Below, piece by piece: positions 14,464 through 16,447 of a DNA stretch of 16,447 nt; position 1 is the first letter of the stretch; the number at the start of each line of letters is the position of its first letter. Source of the stretch: VBDM01 sp041496705 (GTDB lineage Bacteria > Pseudomonadota > Gammaproteobacteria > Burkholderiales > SG8-39); NCBI GenBank assembly GCA_041496705.1, contig JBGQFD010000083.1:1-16447 (forward strand). Reading direction: 5' to 3'. A model generated the notes under the pieces. It did no database searches. It was not told the DNA's origin and was given only the letters and a program-made list of their open reading frames with translations. Both the position numbers and the translations under genes were made by a program.

Positions 14464-15312
14464 TTAACGTCGCACCAGCAACACGACGATCAACAGGGAA
14501 AAAGACACGAGGGGCGCCCAGGCCGGCGCGGTGAGCGCCATGGTGAGCGCTTCGCTCACGCCGATCACGATGCCGGCCGCGAGCGGCCCGAGCGGATTGC
14601 CCAGGCCGCCGATCATCACCGCGGCGAACACCACGCCGATCCAGGCGTAGATCTGCGACGGGGCGAGCGTGAAACTGAGGGCGAGACATACCCCGGCCAC
14701 GCCCGCAAGCGCGGCGGAGTAGCCCGACAAGAGCAGCGACAGCGCGCGCTCGTTGACGCCGAACGCCGCCGCAATCGGCGCGTCCTCGGCCGCCGCCCGC
14801 ATCGCCTTGCCCAGGTCGGTGTAGCGCAGCGCCGCCCAGGTGCACAACGACAGCGCCACGGCCATGATCAAGGTGAGAAGCTCGGGGAACGGCACGTACA
14901 GCACGCCGATCTTGAACTTCATCGCGCCGTAGGCCGAATCCATGATGCGCTGGTCGGCCGTCCATATCCACTGGATCAGGCTCTCGATGATCACGGTGAG
15001 CCCGAAAGTCACCAGCAGCGAATTGAACGGGCTGATGGCAAAGCGCGCAAGCAGCCAGTGCATCAGCACGCCGAAGGCAAAGAAGCAGGGCGCGATCAGC
15101 GCGAGCGTGAGCAGCGGATCCAGGCCGCCGGCGGCCGTCAGCTGATAGGTGAGGTAGGCGCCGAGGAAGGCGAGCGCGAAATGCGCCAGGTTGATCTGGC
15201 GCAGCATTCCCCAGGACAGGGAGAGCCCGAGGCCCATCAGCCCGTAGAGCGCCCCGATGAAAATTCCGGAGAGAATCGCCTGGCCGAGAAGGGTGAAGCT
15301 CGGTAACGTCAC
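14464..15312 (-). CDS. livH: LivH-type ABC transporter permease
   Basis: A 282-residue membrane permease of the branched-chain amino acid/amide family. Diagnostic stretches are GALYGLMGLGLSLSWGMLRQ (20-39) followed by INLAHFALAFLGAY, and near the C-terminus MIGGLGNPLGPLAAG. It forms the transmembrane channel together with the LivM half of the downstream fusion. The start is GTG at 15312 with no recognisable Shine-Dalgarno sequence. A large hairpin lies about 50 bp upstream of the start, after the binding-protein gene. The stop codon abuts the ATG of the fusion gene. Confidence 0.93.
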   Translation of the reverse strand: MTLPSFTLLGQAILSGIFIGALYGLMGLGLSLSWGMLRQINLAHFALAFLGAYLTYQLTAAGGLDPLLTLALIAPCFFAFGVLMHWLLARFAISPFNSLLVTFGLTVIIESLIQWIWTADQRIMDSAYGAMKFKIGVLYVPFPELLTLIMAVALSLCTWAALRYTDLGKAMRAAAEDAPIAAAFGVNERALSLLLSGYSAALAGVAGVCLALSFTLAPSQIYAWIGVVFAAVMIGGLGNPLGPLAAGIVIGVSEALTMALTAPAWAPLVSFSLLIVVLLVRR

Positions 15313-15360
15313 CAGGAAAGATCCATTCCCAGAGCGGACGGCGAGTGGGGTTCAAGTACG

Positions 15361-15411
15361 TCCCGCCGTCCTGACGAGTTGCGCAGTCTGCAACTTGTCA
15401 GGACGGCGGGA
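15361..15411. repeat. Large inverted repeat (hairpin) between binding-protein and livH genes
   Basis: Two 22-base arms (15361-15382 and 15390-15411) pair along their whole length except for one mismatch (15376 with 15396), around a 7-base loop. The outer 15 pairs are continuous and GC-rich (CCCGCCGTCCTGAC with its complement). No T-run follows on the minus strand, so a simple intrinsic terminator is unlikely. It lies 48 bp after the stop of the binding-protein gene and 48 bp before livH. Inference: it protects the upstream message from 3' exonucleases or partly terminates, giving more binding protein than membrane components, as in other binding-protein operons. Confidence 0.8.
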
Positions 15412-15459
15412 TCATGAACGGTTGAATCTTCCCCGCTGCCGATCCGAAGGCGGAGAAGC

Positions 15460-16447
15460 TTACGGCGTGATCAGCTTCGCCCCGGGCGCGGCCCACTCCT
15501 TCGGCCACACCGTGACCCAGTGCCCGTCCTGCACCTGCTTGACCCGCATCAGGTCGTCGCCGTAGTTGTTGGTATTGTCGAATCGCAGCCGGCCCTGGAT
15601 GGTGTCGACGCGGTTCTTCTTCAGCCACTGCGCCATCGCCTTGTCGTCGAGGCTCTTGGTTGCGATGACGGCGGCTTCCAGCACTTGCCAGGTGGAGAAC
15701 GAGGCGGCGGCCTGGGTTTCCACCGAGTTGTCCGCCAGGCCGGCCTTGGCGGCGCGCTCGTTGTAGATCTTGACGAATTCAGCCGCGACCGGGTTGTTGG
15801 TAAACGGCGGATGCTGCTCGAAAATCGAAGCGGCGAGCGCGCCCTTCGCCTCCGGTAGCTTGGCGAGCGGCCCCGGCGCCGGGTACATGTAGTAGTGCAG
15901 CGGCGGGACGTAGTCGATCTTCTTCATCGCGTCGAGCAGCAGGTTGCCCTCGAGGCCGATCGCCCCGACGAAGACAAAGTCCGGCCTGGCGTCCTTCACG
16001 CGGTTGGCGATGGGGCCGTAGTCCCGGTTGCCGAATTCCCATTCGAGAAAGAGCACTTCGGTCAACCCGCGCTTCTTGGCCACTGCCCGGGCGCCCACCG
16101 ACATTAGGTACACGGACGGGAACTTGCTGGTGACGATGGCGATCGTCTTCGGCGGTTTCGGCGAGGCGGCGAGCGCGTCGAACAGCGTGTTCGGGACCGT
16201 CGTCTCGGGGTTCGGCCCGACCGACCAGGCGGGAAACTGCATGTCGTACTTCGCCAGGCTGGGGATGCCCATGGTGTGGTGGATGAGCATCTTGCCGTAG
16301 CGCTGCGCGACGCCCATCGCCGACACGATATTGGGCGTGGCGTAGGGCCCGATAATCAGGTCCACCTTGTCCACGGTGATCAGCTGCTCGTACAGGGTGC
16401 GCGCGAGATCGGGCTTGGACTGGTCGTCCCTCAATATCCATTCCACC
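15460..16447 (-). CDS. LivK-type ABC substrate-binding protein, N-terminus beyond right edge
   Basis: The open frame of 329 codons continues past the right edge, so the signal peptide and roughly the first 60-70 residues are missing. The visible part has the periplasmic binding protein type I pattern of HAAT importers: VDLIIGPYATPNIVSAMGVA, then AWSVGPNPETTVPNTL, then TIAIVTSKFPSVYLMSVGAR, then RPDFVFVGAIGLEGNLLLDA, and the C-terminal LRFDNTNNYGDDLMRVKQVQ followed by GHWVTVWP. The gene leads the operon with livH, the livM-livG fusion and livF. The ligand may be a branched-chain amino acid, an amide or an aromatic acid; sequence alone does not decide it. Internal Met or GTG codons near the edge should not be read as the start. 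Confidence 0.92.
   Translation of the reverse strand, partial: VEWILRDDQSKPDLARTLYEQLITVDKVDLIIGPYATPNIVSAMGVAQRYGKMLIHHTMGIPSLAKYDMQFPAWSVGPNPETTVPNTLFDALAASPKPPKTIAIVTSKFPSVYLMSVGARAVAKKRGLTEVLFLEWEFGNRDYGPIANRVKDARPDFVFVGAIGLEGNLLLDAMKKIDYVPPLHYYMYPAPGPLAKLPEAKGALAASIFEQHPPFTNNPVAAEFVKIYNERAAKAGLADNSVETQAAASFSTWQVLEAAVIATKSLDDKAMAQWLKKNRVDTIQGRLRFDNTNNYGDDLMRVKQVQDGHWVTVWPKEWAAPGAKLITP

Noticed and set aside
12697..15306. Very long plus-strand open frame (869 codons) opposite the ABC importer genes
   Set aside because: It is the antisense of clearly recognisable LivM-LivG and LivH genes and is rich in Arg, His, Glu and Gln without any family motif, a typical artefact of high-GC coding DNA.
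1..16447. tRNA or rRNA genes, CRISPR arrays, insertion sequences, toxin-antitoxin or phage genes
   Set aside because: No cloverleaf-like segments, regularly spaced repeats, transposase motifs or terminal inverted repeats were recognised; nearly all sequence is occupied by the listed genes.

Overview
This is a high-GC, densely coded chromosomal window, most like a betaproteobacterium of the Burkholderiales. The reasons are three TctC/Bug-family periplasmic receptors without TctA/TctB partners, a LIV-type ABC operon with a fused permease-ATPase, short intergenic gaps, and frequent GTG starts. No rRNA, tRNA, CRISPR, insertion sequence or phage gene was seen, so this looks like ordinary chromosome rather than a mobile island.

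Left part (1-1929): two divergent genes share a 200-bp A-tract-rich intergenic region. The leftward gene is a membrane protein with histidines placed like b-heme ligands; it runs off the left edge. The rightward gene is a membrane-anchored iron-sulfur flavoprotein. Its thioredoxin-reductase-like part appears circularly permuted, and each of its two ferredoxin motifs lacks the second cysteine. The pair probably moves electrons from NAD(P)H to or through the membrane. This is the most unusual system in the window.

Middle-left part (1945-8520): a non-canonical short-chain dehydrogenase (minus) is divergent from a Bug receptor (plus). It is followed by a tight minus-strand operon read from 7281 to 3755: Bug receptor, Bug receptor, alpha/beta hydrolase, crotonase-fold protein. 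An MFS exporter-type gene is divergent from it. The layout suggests capture of an organic acid or ester, hydrolysis, and CoA-linked processing, but the substrate cannot be named. The dehydrogenase and the crotonase both lack residues that are catalytic in the classical enzymes.

Middle-right part (8523-11985): a ToxR/CadC-like transmembrane regulator with a TPR sensor half (minus) is divergent from an exported TPR protein (plus) that carries a conserved-looking histidine cluster. A convincing sigma70-type promoter serves the regulator.

Right part (12000-16447): a branched-chain amino acid/amide-type ABC importer operon on the minus strand, ordered periplasmic binding protein (cut by the right edge), large hairpin, LivH permease, LivM-LivG fusion, LivF ATPase. 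The last three cistrons abut or overlap. The hairpin after the binding-protein gene has no T-run and probably sets different message levels for the binding protein and the membrane parts.
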